A DNA stretch of 30,586 nucleotides from positions 1 to 30,586 of the forward strand of contig JAZDPH010000058.1 in assembly GCA_043797735.1 (NCBI GenBank), read 5' to 3'. The DNA is from BS750m-G77 sp043797735. Its GTDB lineage: Bacteria; Omnitrophota; Gorgyraeia; Gygaellales; Profunditerraquicolaceae. Positions 29,939 to 30,586 of the stretch are shown one piece after another. How positions within the stretch are numbered: the first letter of the stretch is position 1; the number at the start of each line of letters is the position of its first letter. A program made the translations under genes and the position numbers. The notes beneath the pieces were generated by a model. It was not told the DNA's origin. It worked only from the letters and a program-made list of their open reading frames with translations, and did no database searches.

Positions 29939-30586
29939 ATGTCGCGAAGGATAATCTCACTGGCAGTGGCGGTATTGTTATTATTCCAGCAGACGGGGTT
30001 AGCGCAAAGCATTATCACCCTGAACTTGTCCAGCCACATCGGTAACTTTTCTGCATCGCAGTCATACCGTCCGCTGAATTTAAGGTATTTCTCCTATGAC
30101 CCGCTTACTGACAACTTCCAGATTCTTTTAGACAAAGGCGGCATCAAAAACCTCAAAGAAGCCCAGGTTAAGCAAGAAGGCCAGGCGCTTTTAAAATATT
30201 TCCTTGTAGGGGTTACCCTGCCTAATGAGAACTTCTGGGTGAACTTGCGCCCTGATGCGGAAAACCAGATTATAAGCAGCCAATTAGAGAAGACCGACGT
30301 AGGCAAGGTTCTTTTAGAGGCCGACCTTCAGCTAAAGAAGGACACCGCCCACTTTACCTCTCCGCAGACTGCGGAAGGAAAGGCCTACTGGGATAAGCTA
30401 TACCAGAAGGCCGGAGAGCTCTTCGGTTCAGAAAACATCACTATCCCCGCACTTGTGCGCCCCTGGATTGTCCCGGGCGAGGTGATTATCCGCGAAACCC
30501 AAGGCTCTGCCTATGTATATAAAGGTATACTAAAGGTGATGCTGGAGGAGGATCATCTTAAAGGTCAAAGGTCAAAGGTCAAAGGT
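29939..30586 (+). CDS. Exported protein of unknown function, 3' partial
   Basis: Open to the window end (216 codons). It has a strong promoter and the ribosome site AAGGAGGG. A signal peptide (MSRRIISLAVAVLLLFQQTG) ends near LAQS, giving mature N-terminus about residue 24. Then come RPLNLRYFSYDPLTDNFQIL, FLVGVTLPNENFWVNLRPD, KVLLEADLQLKKDTAHFTSP, IPALVRPWIVPGEVIIRE. I have the impression that this N-terminal pattern recurs in large proteins of Omnitrophota genomes, but this is recollection, not a search result. The last codons read through a perfect AAAGGTC heptamer array (KGQRSKVKG). Total size, and any later domains, are outside the window. Confidence 0.8.
   Translation, partial: MSRRIISLAVAVLLLFQQTGLAQSIITLNLSSHIGNFSASQSYRPLNLRYFSYDPLTDNFQILLDKGGIKNLKEAQVKQEGQALLKYFLVGVTLPNENFWVNLRPDAENQIISSQLEKTDVGKVLLEADLQLKKDTAHFTSPQTAEGKAYWDKLYQKAGELFGSENITIPALVRPWIVPGEVIIRETQGSAYVYKGILKVMLEEDHLKGQRSKVKG
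30560..30586 (+). repeat. AAAGGTC heptamer array running off the window
   Basis: Three perfect copies and a partial fourth of AAAGGTC, inside coding sequence. Read in frame it gives KGQRSKV repeats. Confidence 0.9.

Overview
The window reads as a chromosomal segment of a Gram-negative, uncultivated-type bacterium. My best guess is Candidatus Omnitrophota (Omnitrophica). The reasons are: an LptF/LptG pair, implying an outer membrane; many dispersed copies of an imperfect inverted repeat built on GTCATTGCGAG / AGCAATCT; short tandem word repeats in spacers; and a 3'-truncated exported protein (29939 onward) of a kind I associate with Omnitrophota. The taxonomy is inference, because no rRNA is present.

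Layout. 2-1282: 5'-truncated PLD-type nuclease joined to winged-helix domains. 1400-6200: tmk-holB-ricT-metG-tatD, the same order as the Bacillus tmk...tatD neighbourhood. 6323-8556: DUF362 ferredoxin protein and mtnA. 8625-11916: thiL-tsaE-tsaB-alr, converging on 11913-14107, a minus-strand lptF-lptG pair. 14108-14346: nested repeats. 14347-15075: comF on the minus strand. 15175-21371: an AT-richer block with strong Shine-Dalgarno sites (ArsR-family regulator with consensus promoter and palindromic operator, Na/Pi cotransporter with PhoU-like tail, two 38-residue proteins, a small exported protein, a PGPGW-like membrane protein, two ArsB/NhaD-type permeases). It looks like an acquired transport module. 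21435-24710: pyrE, a BaiN/YhiN flavoprotein, and a Maf domain fused in frame to an M48 lipoprotein peptidase. 24762-29803: a trehalose operon of four genes (membrane/HAMP-linked trehalose-6-phosphate synthase, otsB, a DUF5752-like protein, treT). 29939-end: the exported protein. No spacer exceeds 300 bases and I see no tRNA, rRNA or CRISPR.

The most notable points are: (1) trehalose-6-phosphate synthase fused behind two membrane segments, an extracytoplasmic sensor-like domain and a HAMP linker; (2) a heptamer tandem repeat (23898-23953) that encodes the lipoprotein signal peptide and bridges Maf to the M48 peptidase; (3) a 63-base palindromic element inserted in frame in tatD, with a related copy at the 3' end of pyrE; (4) three near-consensus promoters placed so that transcription should start at or within a few bases of the ATG (comF, pyrE, the trehalose operon), suggesting leaderless mRNAs next to the SD-led genes of the AT-rich block.
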